From Papilionanthe hookeriana x Papilionanthe teres (taxonomy: Eukaryota > Streptophyta > Magnoliopsida > Asparagales > Orchidaceae), in assembly GCA_022702705.1 (NCBI GenBank), contig CM040430.1:75705239-75769238 (forward strand): a DNA stretch of 64,000 bases, given 5' to 3'. The notes below the pieces were generated by a model, which searched no databases, was not told the origin of the DNA, and saw only the letters and a list, made by a program, of their open reading frames with translations. The position numbers were made by a program, and so were the translations under genes. Shown here piece by piece: positions 22,841-34,856 of this stretch (positions within the stretch are counted from its first letter, which is position 1; the number at the start of each line of letters is the position of its first letter).

Positions 22841-24680
22841 TATTTGTTCATCCGGCAAATCGTCGTTGAGAGGAGATTCTGTCGGCAAAGGGTGTCTTTG
22901 CAAGGAAGTCTGCTAAGACTTGTCCTTTTACGGCACGGAGAGGCACGAAAGTTATATCGAATTGCAATAATATCATTGACCATCCGGCAAGTCTGCAGGA
23001 AAGCGTTGGACGAGTCATCGAAGTATTGCAATGGATTAAACTTCGAGATCGAGTTGACCTTATGAGAAAGCATGTAATGCACGAGCTTTTGAGCGGCGAA
23101 GATCGGGGACAAACAATGCTTTTCGATTGCGGGATACCTTATTTCCGTCGAGCGATAGACGACGACTTAGGTAATAAAGAGCATTTTCTTTACCCTCATC
23201 ATTGACACAGGCTAACGGGGCTCGAGAGAAGTCGTCTAAGCCGCGGTATAAAGTATTAGCGGTCTACACGAGGCCAGAGGCTGCTAAGACGGGAGGTGTC
23301 ATTAAATATTGTTTAATGTCCTCGAAGGCCCTACGGCATTTCTCTTCCCGAATAAATTTGGCGTCCTTTTTAACTAGTGCGAGAAAGGTGACACCTACGA
23401 CGGGTTTGAGATAAAGCGTCGAAGATATGCCGGCTTCCCTTGAAAAGATCGTAGTTGTTTTAAGGTTTTGGGAGGCGGCATTTCTAAGATAGCTTTAATC
23501 TTTTCGGGTCGATTTCAATTCCACGATGTCGGACAACGAATCCTAAGAATTTCCGGAGGTGACGCCGAAGGCGCATTTTAAGGGATTCATCTTAAGGTTA
23601 AATTGTCTTAATCGTTCGAAAACAATTCTCGAATCATACAAGTGGTTGTCCTTTACTTTGCTTTTGATGACCACATCGTCCACGTAGCATTCGACTTGAT
23701 TATGGATGAGATCATCAAAAATTCTTGTCATTGCTCTGCGGTAGGTTGCTCTGCGTTCTTCGATCCGAATGGCATCCATTGTGTAGCAAAATACTCCGAT
23801 CGGCGTTACGAATGCTTGTAAGCTTTTCATCTTACGGAGCCATTTTTATCCGGTTGTATCACGAAGATCCATCCATGAATGAGAATATTTCATGTGTTGA
23901 AGCAATGTCGATCATTAATGCGGGATCGGTAGAGGAATTCATCCTTTGGACATGCCTTGTTTAAATCTGCGAAATCCGCACAAATTCGATCGACCATTCT
24001 TCTTTCATTTGGGACTACATTGGCTAGCCAAGTTGGGTATTGTTCTTCGCGGACAAATTTAGCGTCCATTAGCTTTTTAACTTCGGCTATGACTTGTTGT
24101 TCGATTTCTAGACGCATTCTTACGGGACCTTGTACGGCTGGGACGGAAGTAGGATCCACTCCTAGCTTATGGATTGCGACCTGCGGAGCTAATCACGGCA
24201 TCTCATCGTAGCTCCAAGCAAAATAGTCTTTAAATTCCATTAATAACTTGATTATTTCTTCGAGTCTTCTTTATTGAGTAAGGAGCTAATAAAGGTAGGT
24301 ACTAGGCTCTTCGCTAGTACCTAAGTTAACTTCAGTTAATTCATCTATCGTAGATTTGATTTCTTCTTCGAATTACGGTGGAGCGTCTCCGATTTGTAAA
24401 TCTTCGAGTTCATCCGTAGTTTCCATGCATTTTTCATTAGATTCGCAAGTGACAACCAAGCAAAATTCGGTATCATCAGTCGATCCTGCGTGCAGAATCC
24501 GAGACCAGTGCTTTGAGTTGGGTGGACGACAGGAGTTATTCCATAAATTTTCAAAACGTTGTGATTGACCTTTTGTCCATTGTACTAGGTAAGAAACCAC
24601 GGCTGAATTAAATTTTGAACACGGGGAGAGTACCACTCGAAAGGCAATTCCATTAATTCGATGAAGTAGCATCTTGAGTG
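22841..24680 (-). pseudogene. pol: Reverse transcriptase / RNase H of A
   Basis: Minus frames show the RT entry LEIEQQVIAEVKKLMDAKFV (about 24100), DLNKACPKDEF, FMDGSS...KMAP-type blocks, ATYRRAMTRIFDDLIHNQVE and the catalytic YVDDVVIKSK (about 23680). The RNase H follows down to about 22850, with KLVHYMLSHKVN. The YVDD active site is intact here, unlike in B. The reading is broken by several frameshifts. Gln in ATYQRAMT-type motifs reads Arg (CGG for CAG), part of the CAG anomaly noted in the findings. Confidence 0.88.
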
Positions 24681-24684
24681 TACA

Positions 24685-25287
24685 TTATTTTCGAGTTTTG
24701 GAGGAAGAAGCACCACGGTAGAATTTGATTGGTTTTGCACCACCGCTACGTACCTCTTTGACCTCCATACCCTCGATCTTATTAGAATGGATCGGGGTCA
24801 GGGTCATAGTATGTACGTAGTGGTTAATCTTCTCGTACATCGATTTATATTCTTCGTTTCTTTCATCTTCGAGAGGGATTCGAATTGCGGCTTCTTCCGA
24901 GCTTATTGTCGTTGCTTCTTGTTTGATTTCTTTTTCTTCTTCGAAGCTATCTTCCCGATCGACATTAATGGTTGGTTTCCTCTGTCTAATTGTCCTAACG
25001 TCTCTACCACGACCTCGTCCCCGGCCTCGACCTCGGATGCGAGTTGTGGAGAAACCTTCACCATCTCGCCGTAAGGGAGTGGTGAGTGGCTGATGGACTA
25101 GAACTTCGGGTTCTTCATTGTCACGAACTTTCTTTGCTTCATTTGTTATGGTATCTCCGGAGAAGATCGTTTTCTTCGGTGGTGCATAATAAGTCTGCAT
25201 TCTCGTGGATTCCAATTTCATGTACGGAGAATGGTTGTAAGTCACCTTTGATGCTGTTGTTCCCCTCCATCGTAGTATTTGATGCAT
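24685..25287 (-). pseudogene. Linker between protease and RT with RG-rich tract (A)
   Basis: A 200-codon open minus frame. It carries RIRGRGRGRGRGRD at about residues 83-96, an acidic EDSFEEEKEIKQE stretch after it, and YEKINHYVHTMTLTP near the end, which is shared with B (42529-42577). RG repeats are typical of RNA-binding disordered segments, so a nucleic-acid-binding role is plausible but unproven. It is part of the gag-pol polyprotein region. In B the tract is interrupted by TGA stops where Arg codons stood. Confidence 0.6.
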
Positions 25288-26178
25288 CGATGTAGAGATG
25301 ATGGTACCATCCTATTTTCATGTATCCATGGTCGGCCCGGTAGAGCGTTGAATGACGTTTACGAATCGATTATGTGAAATTTCGCGGTTGTCTTTGCTAA
25401 GTCACCGGTCTTCATCGGTAGCGTTATTGATCCGAGGGCTCTTTCTCCTTTACGGTTGAATCCTCTTAATAACATTTTGTCCGCTTCGAGCTCGCGGGCA
25501 TCAATTTCCAAGTATCTTTAGCGTTCGAAGATTCATTATATTGATTGATGCTCCTGGATCACCAATACTGCGGAGAGTGTAAATTTTCCGATTGTAGCGA
25601 AATGTACGATGGTCGGTTGTGGTCTGTTGTTCCAAGTAGTAGGTCATCGTCCGTGAAGGTAACACCTCGTTGTTCCTTTAACGAGCAAACCTCATCTAAG
25701 GAATCTCCGGCCATTTGAGCTAAGCAAATTTGTGGATCAAGTAAGGCCTTGATCAGAGCTTCACTCATCTCCTTTGATAAGATGAGAGCATCGTAGATGC
25801 TCAGTTTGGCCGGCAGTTTCCTAAGATGGGCTAGCACGTTGTAGTCCACTTTATTTTCATGTGTCTCTGCTTCTTCTCGAATGGGTATTTCTTCTGTGGG
25901 GTTGGTTCTTCTTGAACAACCACACGCTTTCCTTTGTCCTTTGGACCCATTCTCGGAGGTAGAACTTTTCCACTCCTTAAGTTGACTTCGTAATTTCCTG
26001 CGAATCTATTGTTGAGCTCGCCGGTGTCTCTTCTTGAATCGGAATGACGAGGCTCTTCCGGATTAGCTTCGAGTACGAAGGCTCTAACTTTCATCGTGAT
26101 TTGGATCTCCTCGAAACTCGCAAATAGATTCTTTGCTTGTTGAACTCTCGTAGCCTCCTTGATGGATGTCTTCTTCAT
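25288..26178 (-). pseudogene. Protease region of A
   Basis: Minus frames contain KLPAKLSIYDALILSKEMSE and QICLAQMAGDSLDEVCSLKE, then GVTFTDDDLLLG (25559-25849). The active-site block DPGASINIMNLRTL follows at about 25505-25560. DxGA is the aspartic-protease signature. It would cleave the polyprotein. Frames shift around 25550 and within 25300-25500. Confidence 0.75.
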
Positions 26179-28228
26179 TATTTTGCTTGTCGAGATCGTG
26201 TATGATTTGAGAATTGTCGTTGGTATCGAAATCGATATCCGGATTATCGTTTGTTACGTAATCGTTAGAAACGATCGAAAACGTAGCCAACGCCATCACC
26301 CTTATCATTATATGATCCCACCGAAGTGAGCGGATAATCATACGAGTCGGGGGTTCGAGGGATTTCTCCCCGAATCGGAAACAACTATCCTAGGATAAGC
26401 GGCCCCTAGTCACAGCCTTAGGTGTCTCGGTCTTCTCTTCTTCGTCGATTTTCTTCTTTTCTTGATCGTCTCTGTTGAGGTGGTTCTTCATCGCAAGTGA
26501 TAGTACCGGCTTAACGAGTTTCAAACTACGAATTGAAGCTCGCACCGAAGCGGTTTGGATCTTTGTCTAAAATCTTTTCGAAGACCTCGTCCGAGCGGTA
26601 GTCCATCCATCGTCGGTCGTATAGGGATGCATCGGAATGATGGGATCGGTCGAGACAACATTGACGGAACCTCCTTTACGGGGTTCCTTCATGTACTCCT
26701 TCGGGATCGTTATATTCCCTTTCCGCGGAGTTGTCATTGAGCCAACTTTTGAAGGTAATGCAATCTTCATTTTGTGCCCGAGCATCCGGTGGTAAGGGCG
26801 AAAGTTGGGATCACCTTTCTTGTTGACTTCCTCCGGTCTTTTAGGCTCAGCGTGTGGAAATGCGGAGTCTTCATCAAACTACGGAACATTTTCGGCCTTT
26901 GCTTCATTCTTGAACGGATATTCTCTGCTCAAAGCTCTCTTAATGTACGTTGCGGACGAGGTGGTTGTTCATCTTGCGGAGATGAGCGAATTTGGGCGGG
27001 GTTCTTGTGTAATTATGTTGTAGTTCTTTGCGGCCGTTACGGTGGTATTTGCATCGGTTGCTTGCCTTTGTCAATTGCTTTGCAACGATCCGGATTTCTT
27101 TTCAAAAGTCATTACGAGGCTTTTGTTTATACATTTTATCGGTGAAACTTAATTGCTTTGCCTCCTCTTGCAAGCTTCGGCCTTGCTTAACAACTTCTCG
27201 AAAGTCTTAATAGTAAATCCCTTGAGGAGAAGTGCTATCGGGCCATGGATGCTTTTTAGTAAAATGCTGATTGCATGCTTGTTCTTGCGGTTGTGGTTCA
27301 CACTTCATGCTTAAGTTCCTCCATCGAAGTATGTAATCCACCAAAGTTTCATTCGGCTTTTGTTTCTCTACCACTAAATCACCTATAGTGATGTGGTGCG
27401 AGCTCCGGCAAATCGCTTGATGAAGAGGTTCTCTAGCTGCGAGAACGTCTTCACCGAACCATTTAGTAATCCGCATACCGGTCGAAGGCGATTCACGATA
27501 GGCTGGCGACGAGCTGTCGGAAGAGTAATGCATCGCTCCCGCCGGCATTGCAACAAGCGGCACGAAAGTGTGCCACATCTTGTCGGGGGTTCCCGGTTCC
27601 GTCGAAGGTCTTGAACGAGAGGTGGTACGAAGCCTTTCGGGTATTGGACGGTGTCGAATTCTTGCAGGTAAGGTCTGCCGTCCGAATGGATGTCCTGCTC
27701 TTCGATTGTGCTTAAGGCTTCTCGCTTTCTTTGTTCCACGAGTTCTTGATATCCTTTTCGGGAATCATACTTTGTGTTGCATCCTTCTTTAATTGATCAT
27801 CCCGTTGACGGATGTAATCTCCTTTCCTCCGTCTACAATGTGAATGACTTCCGGGGGTGTTTCCCTTTGTGGTTGTACTTGACTGCGGAAGTGGCCGGAG
27901 CTACGGCCATCTCTTCCATCCTTTTCGCCATTTGAGCGATCGTGTCGTCATTTCTCTGAAGCTGCCTTCTCATCGATTCGGCTCCTCTCTTTCTGCGGCT
28001 GCGGGAGCACCTTGCGAAGGCTGCTGAAGCTCGTGTCTCGGCCATGTTGATTTCTGCGTATTCGTCGTCCATGAATTCGGATGAATCGATCTCGTCTCCG
28101 AACTTTTCTTCTCTTTCTTTTGCCGATCGTCGGATATCGGTTCTCGGCTTTTTCATGGCATCTTCTAGCGGGGCTTTACGTGTGTCTTCGTGGTTGTCGT
28201 GCGATAGGCTGTCGGGTCCCCTTCTCAC
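26179..28228 (-). pseudogene. gag: Gag of element A
   Basis: The N-terminal part (27833-28228) has FMDDEYAEINMAETRAS and a coiled-coil-like QMAKRMEEMA. The capsid-type retrotransposon gag domain follows (about 27207-27739) with PYLQEFDTVQYPKGFVPPL, LENLFIKRFAGAR and NETLVDYILRWRNLSMKCE. Further down, MLGHKMK marks the region of the CPYH...GHK...C knuckle-like motif seen in B, then ITIPKEYMKEPRK. Forms the virus-like particle shell. Several frameshifts split it. Confidence 0.8.
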
Positions 28229-28237
28229 GAGTCCCCT

Positions 28238-29422
28238 TCATCGCGGTAGCACTGTTGATTCGAGTCTCCTGGCGAGACTTTCTTTCTCGAGCTGTCTTGT
28301 TTCGATCTCGATTGCCCGGTGAGTGGGGACGCCATACCATCCTTCGGCGGCGGAAGGTCTAGGACCGGATGGTGCAGTCGGCCAAATGCTTTGGAAGGTG
28401 GTATCCTCCACTAATCCGTAATCACGAGACAACAACGGGTGGACTAGCCTTCATTCTTTTACTTGGCTTTTACGTCATGATGGCGGGTTCTACTCGGGGC
28501 CCGAGACGGGATTTGGCGGCACCCGCCACTATCCTTCGTAGAATTTCGATACGGGGCGGTTTTCCTTCTTTGCTAACTTTTCTACCAAAGTTTGCGGTCG
28601 AGCAACCGGCGTAGTTCTAGTTCTTTTCTTGCGGCTATCGTTGTAATATGCGGGTCTGTGGTAATGTGGCGACAATCTTGCGAATATTTTCTTCATCTTC
28701 TGCGGCGGAGAGGGGATGAAACACTGCTTCCTCCCAAGAGTGGTATGTATTCGAGCGGCGATGTATATTCGGCGATTACGGAATTTCCTCTAGGAAAGCA
28801 ATTTCGGCGGCTACGGCTTCTCTAGCGATCCTTACACTTGTTTCTTCTTTGGGTCCTTGTCGGTGACGGAATCTTTGAGCTGGACCCGATTTCGAAAACG
28901 AAAGGTCTTACGAGAAGATCCGTACCCTCCACGGTAACGAGTCCATCATAATTACGGATTTCTTTCCCCTTTGATTTGGCAAAAGTCGGGGTAGGTGCGG
29001 AAACAACTAGACCAGGTGGGGGTAGAGATAACGGTCCTTCTATGGACATCGGTACTCCTCTTAGTCGGGATCCTTTGCGGAGGAGGGAATTCTTGGGTCG
29101 ACCTAAGGTTGAACTCGAGCGGCGGCTCCTCGGCTTCGGATACCTTGTTCATCGGTGCAAAGAGGGAGACGTCGGTGATCTTGACGTTCGTGTTTTCAAA
29201 TCCTTGTCCAAATCGGATGATTCCATTGTCGGGCGGCTCATCCTTATAGACGGCGAGGTCCGGTCCATTGGTAAAAGAGAAAATCGGTTTCGGGGCTTCC
29301 ATTTCTACGGGGTAGATTACGGTTGTCGGTCCCGAGTTATGCTTCTTTTCTTTAGGACGAAAAGAAAGGAATTGAAAAGAGTCGAACTCATTCTTTTTCA
29401 TGTATTTATAAGAAGGAATCAC
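28238..29422 (-). pseudogene. ORF1-like region upstream of gag (A)
   Basis: Open minus pieces at 28952-29422 (156 codons, with EMEAPKPIFSFTNGPDLAVY and ITDVSLFAPMNKVSEAEEPP), 28822-29049 and 28238-28435 lie between the PBS and gag. I do not recognise a domain. Ogre elements are known for an extra ORF of unknown function in this place, and this is the likely counterpart. The pieces look like one protein broken by frameshifts. B has lost the region by deletion. Confidence 0.5.
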
Positions 29423-29792
29423 TTATTAAAAGAATCACTTATTAGAGGGTTTGTTTATTTAGAACGGAGTGTTCAAAGGTGTAGAGAAGGTAAGGAATGC
29501 GAATCGGAGTTGGAAAGGAAAAGAGAGTCTTAAGCAAGACTTCTCGACTCGAAGGATCACTCCTAAACTACCCCACCTCAGAAATGAGGTAAAAGGATCT
29601 CGGAACCTCTCTGTTTAGGGGTGTCTAAACAGTGGCTCCTAAATCCGAGAGAATGTTGGTTATACTTGTTCAAGGTAGAAATGAACATAGTATTCCAACG
29701 GAAAGAAGGGTAGTTTGATCCATAAGGGACATGGATGCACTACCGATTTTTGAAAGCGGAATTGTACGATTAGAATGGAGAGAGGAATTTAC
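29423..29792 (-). other. 5' leader of A between PBS and ORF1
   Basis: Noncoding sequence downstream (minus sense) of the PBS. It contains a short TCAGAAATGA hairpin (CCTCAGAAATGAGG, about 29576-29589). No other feature is seen. Confidence 0.45.
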
Positions 29793-29811
29793 CCCAGCGG
29801 AGTCGCCGAAG
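29793..29811 (-). other. Primer-binding site of A
   Basis: In the sense of A the bases directly after the 5' LTR read ACTTCGGCGACTCCGCTGGG. This resembles the Ogre-type primer site TGGCGACTCTGCTGGGG, reported as complementary to tRNA-Arg. The two mismatches (CGG for TGG, CCG for CTG) fall in the same CHG-type contexts as the anomalies in A. Confidence 0.65.
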
Positions 29812-31937
29812 TTGTCGGCATAATTTTAGGTTATGTGTTTTATTTTGAAAGGGAGTCGCCTACGGAAATTGTCGGCGAATTTTTTATATTTTAAATTTAA
29901 TTTAAATATATAGTTTAAAAGATAACATTTGATTTTGAAAGTAATTTTAAGTTTAAAAGTTTTAAGATATGAAATCAAACCGATCTCGCATCCCAAAAAG
30001 TTTATATAAACGAGCACCGCACTACAAACCGTGTATCTATTCCCGAAGAATAGACACACTGCTTGATGATGGGGCTCGATTAAATAAACTAGGAGATTTG
30101 TGACATCCGTTTGGTCCGCGAACCAATTTTATAAGCCAGACAAGTTCCCCTGTTTAATATGAAAACATTAAACGGGGTTTATATTACTCAGGTTCTTAAA
30201 GTTCCACTATAAGGGCAAGCCCACTATAGTTAATTACATCTTAAGTGACGGAAATCACCTAAGAAAACTCTCGATAATAATCGATAGTTACTGCTCTCAA
30301 GAATTTGAAAGTTTAAGTTTTCGAAGGATTGAATTTTGGAATTTCGATAGGGAATGGATCAAATTTGGAACATTTTATTTTAGGAGTCCAAAGGAAGAAG
30401 GGTAGGAGAAATCACGGATCCAAAGCGAACTGCGGTAATTTCCCGACTATCCTATTGTTTGGCTTGAATTTAGGAAGGTCATAATGTTTATTTAGTATTT
30501 TGATCTGCCGATTTTAATTAGTTAGGACTTATATTCGTATGATAAAATCATACAAATAGCCTCGAAGATGTGAGGGTTTATATCGTATCGGACGACTACC
30601 TCGAAATCCTAAGACCGGTTAGGGCTTAATTTACATGATATGATCATGCAAATGCCTAACGAAGAGTTGAGGATTTATGTTGCCCTAAGCTGAAACTACC
30701 TCGAAGTCCTATGGCTTGGATATTTAATTCTAGGAAAGTTTCTTTGAAGTGGGTTCGAGTTTCGTTGACGATGATGGCCGTCTTTGCCCACCATGCTCCG
30801 AGCTCCTTGTTGTTGCGAGAGGTTTAGTTTTAGAAGTCATAAATCGGGAGATGAGAGAAGTGTTGGTTTAAAGAAAGTCTTAATTTCCAAGTGTTTTTTA
30901 TGTTTTAATTAAAACAAATCTTAAAGTTGATTAAACGAACCGATTAAGATCCCGCGGTTCCGTCATCCCGGCACCGTTATTTTCATCGAATTCACTTAGT
31001 CCGGATGAATTTGCTAAACTCGACTAAATGAGTTCCGCACTTTCATTTAGACAGTGGGAAATCCCGTTAGCAACACGTGGGTTACATCATCCGAGGTATT
31101 CCCGATCATTCGATGAGACGTTTTAATTTAGTTGTAGTTGTAGTTTTGTTGTTCTATTTGTGATTAAATTTTGAGTTGTCTTATATTTTGAAATGTTGTG
31201 GAGGTGAATTTTATCTTGTAGTGTCTTTTAATTTAGTTATGGGTTTCGGTTTTGGTTTACATCCTAAAGGTGTAGGTTTTCATGCAACTGTTGTTCATCA
31301 TGCAAGAAAAGTAAGTGCGATGCGATTAAATAAATTGCCGTAAAGTAAATCGCAATAAAATAAAAGCGTACTCGGAGGGTCTTCCCGTCATCCCAGTTGC
31401 ACTTAAAACACGGTTAGAATATTTAAGCAAGTTCCTAGGTAAAGCTAAGGTAAGGGTTAGGGTTTTCTACCAAATTCCTAATCCTATAGCTAGTCATTTC
31501 CTATGACGTCTAGGTTCCTTGTGTTTTTAGTTTGAAGACGATTTTCTTCATCGAAAGAACAATTAAGTTCGATTGTTCTTATAAATATCCTATCATATTG
31601 AGGAAGTGCTTAAGAAGAATCCTAAACATCTTTTCGATATTTCTAGGATTGTTTTAAGTCCGAGAGAATTTAATTATGTAAATGAATCGATCGTCCAGAG
31701 GTTTTCGAGTTTTGTTAACTTGCTTCAGTGAACTAGGATATTTGAATGTCCTATAAGTGAAGTAACATTTCATTTAATACTCCATTTAGGAGTTATGATA
31801 GTAAAAGCTCCTAAGGGCAAAATGATATTTAATGATTTGTGATTCAATTTAAGTTGAATTGATGATTTAAGTTTGGAATAGTGTTCAAGTTATTTTAGAT
31901 TTATTTTTGAGTTCTTTATGTCTTAGGTGATGTTATT

Positions 31938-32256
31938 TAATTCAACTTAATTTAATTTAATTTTTTTTAATTTAATTTTTAATTTGATTTAATTTAATTC
32001 AATTTAGTTTGGTTTGATGTTACATTAAATTAATTTGATTTAATTTAATTTTTAATTTAATTTGATTTAATTTAATTTAATTTAATTTAATTTATTTAAT
32101 TTAATTTAATTTTTAATTTAATTTAATTTAATTTAATTCTTAATTTAATTTAATTTTTAATTTGATTTAATTTTTAATTTAATTTTTTATTTGATTTAAT
32201 TTAATTTAATTTAATTTTTTAATTTAATTTAATTTTATTTTATTCATTTTAATTTT
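31938..32256. repeat. Degenerate (TTTAA)n microsatellite, second copy
   Basis: Copy of the array at 11639-11963 in the other LTR of A, shorter by a few units. The length difference between LTRs is expected from slippage after insertion. Confidence 0.85.
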
Positions 32257-34847
32257 AATTAAAGAGTTCGATTATTTAATTTTAGTTTAATGATTAAGTT
32301 TTTCAATGTTTTAAATTTGAATTATCATTTTAATTAAGAATTAAACATTAATGAAATGATTAATTTAGGGATTTTTAAATTAAAGAATAAATCTCTTCCT
32401 AATAATATCCCTATTTTAATAACTCCAATTTTATTATTCTTCCAAATTTAATCAATTATTTAATTAAAGTTTAATCATTTTAAATTGCTTAATGGGTTTC
32501 TACCCTTCAATTATTAAATTTCAATCATCCAAATCAGATTAGGATCAAATATTCTACTTGTTAATTTTTTATTAAACCTAAAGTTTTAATTAAGGATTAA
32601 AAAAAATTAATTACCACTTTACCCTTTAAGCTTAATAATTTCATAACTCACTAAATTGAACTCAAATGAACTTGAAATTTTTATGTGACTTCACTCATAT
32701 GTCACTAAAGACATGAGAGGAGAAAATGTGATTTTTACTGTATTTAATTTATTTATATAATTATTTTTGGTAGAAAATAGAGATTTCCAAGGAAAATTTA
32801 ATAACATGACCAAGGAAAAGTTTCTGTCCTTAAGAAAATTATGGGACATTCCTAATGACCAGAGGACCACTTGAACCAAATTTTGTGATTTTTTGAATTA
32901 TATTTTATTTATTAGAATTATTTTAAGTTCTGGAGTATTAATTAATTTAAAAATAAAATAAACGTTGAAAAATGAATTTTATGTTTTTCAAAAATCTCTC
33001 TGATATCAAGGAAACCAAAGAAGCAAATTTTGCAATTTTCTGATTTTTCTATGATTTATTATAATTATTTTAGTGAAAATGCTAGAAAATACATTTTTTT
33101 AATTTTGAAATTACCCTAGAACTTTAAAAATTAATATCTCACCAAATAGGCCTAAGAAAAATATGGGGTTTATTCCTAAGTGATTAAAATTCAAAATGTG
33201 ACATTTTGGTGAATTTTATTATTTTTGTGATTTTTATTATTTTTTAATTATTAAAAATATTAAAATAATATTAAAAATCAACTTTTTTAGAAAATTGAAA
33301 TTTTAATTTTCTTAAATTCCCCTGATATCAGAGAGGCTCTAAAACCAATTTGGTGAATTTTTGAAAGGTATTTTGAAAGTTATGAATTTTTAAAGTTTAA
33401 AATGACTACATGGCTTAATCAACCCAATTAATAGGGCTAACCAAGTCCAATTGACTTCAAGCTTTTATGGTGGGTTCCTCTGATCCTAAAGGTCAGTGGA
33501 GAATTGATTTAAAGTCAATTTGATCTATGGTTAACTCTAATTAATTAGAGACCTATTTTGAGTGTTTAAGCCAATTAAGGTTGTCTAAAATGAACTAACT
33601 CAAAACCTATTTTTCCTAGGGTTCTCTGGTCATAAGGAACATCACCAAATTTTCCTAGAATTTATTTCACAACATGCTATTTATTGGAATTAAAATACTC
33701 AAAACAGTGACTTGAATTTGAAAAATCAATAACTCTTCATAGGGATGGCTTCTGACTTTGGAAAATTCAGGGAATGTTCCCAAATTCGGAGGCTTCAAAA
33801 GCCACTATGGTCTCATGCCATGGTGAATTGTATACATGCATGGAGAATTAAATGTATGCAGAGAGTAAATAAATTATAAAAAATAAGATACTTGATGAAA
33901 TTAAATGATTTCTTTTCCACATTATTCTCCTCGTTCACTTGAGCAAGAAGGTATTTTTATTTTATTTTTATGATTTTCTTACACAAAGTTATGAATTTTT
34001 GAAGTTTAAGGAATTAAATAAATAGAAAATACCCCTAATTTTCTACTTATCCACGCGGCGCCGGCGAAACATCGGCGACTCCGAAGGGGTACGTGTCGCG
34101 GCTGTGATTGGGCGCCGCCATCTGAGTCAGCCGTCCCGGGGCCCGCTGTATCGTTCCGTCTCCTCATCCGGCGCGATCCTGGCCGTCCGTGCGCGCGTGT
34201 ATTAAATGGACGGCATCCGTTCATCGTCCCCAAATGTCCTCGCCGAGAGCCGTCCACACTAAATCCCTAATATCTCACTCGATACTCGATGGATTTTCAT
34301 GATCTTATGCTCTATGGATTCGTCTTGAAGAGACGAACACATCTATACGGTTACCATGCATTGAAGTTAAAGCATTTGAAATGGAGAATCTCCGGAGGCT
34401 CGGGATGAAGAATTAGTTCATACCTTTGCTACGAGAGGTGAAGCCTCGATCGGAGATGTTTGGCACGTTCGTTGGAGCTGCGGGAGGCTAGGGATGAAGC
34501 TCGGGGATGTGGTGAATTGCTCAGGTGTAGTTTCCACCAAGGCCGATCACAACCTTTGAGTCCGGAACAAGCTGGGTGGCACTGGAGAGGGGGCTTTCAC
34601 CTGGAAAACTTCTTCTCTTGGCTCGAGTGAAGGTGTAGGTGAGTTTAATTTGATTTTGGTGAAGGATTCGGGAATGTCTTGTTCGGCTCGAGAATTGAGC
34701 TTGAGAATTGAGCTCGATCGATGGGTATTGGAGCGAGGGAGAACGGTGGGGATCAATTGCTCTAAGTTTAGAGGGGAGTGAGGAGTGATTTTGGCGAGTT
34801 TTGGTATGGTACGGTTCGGCACCTCCTCATGGCCGAGAGGTGGGGAG

Positions 34848-34856
34848 TTTAAATAG
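34848..34856 (-). promoter_or_regulatory. TATA-like box of A 5' LTR
   Basis: CTATTTAAA in the sense of A. It lies about 2.4 kb from the LTR start and 5 kb from the LTR end, so the transcript would carry a leader of about 5 kb before the PBS. Confidence 0.55.

Noticed and set aside
28976..29533. 185-codon plus-strand frame opposite ORF1 of A
   Set aside because: Antisense to the coding-like strand, no recognisable motifs, in a GC-raised region where long chance frames are expected.
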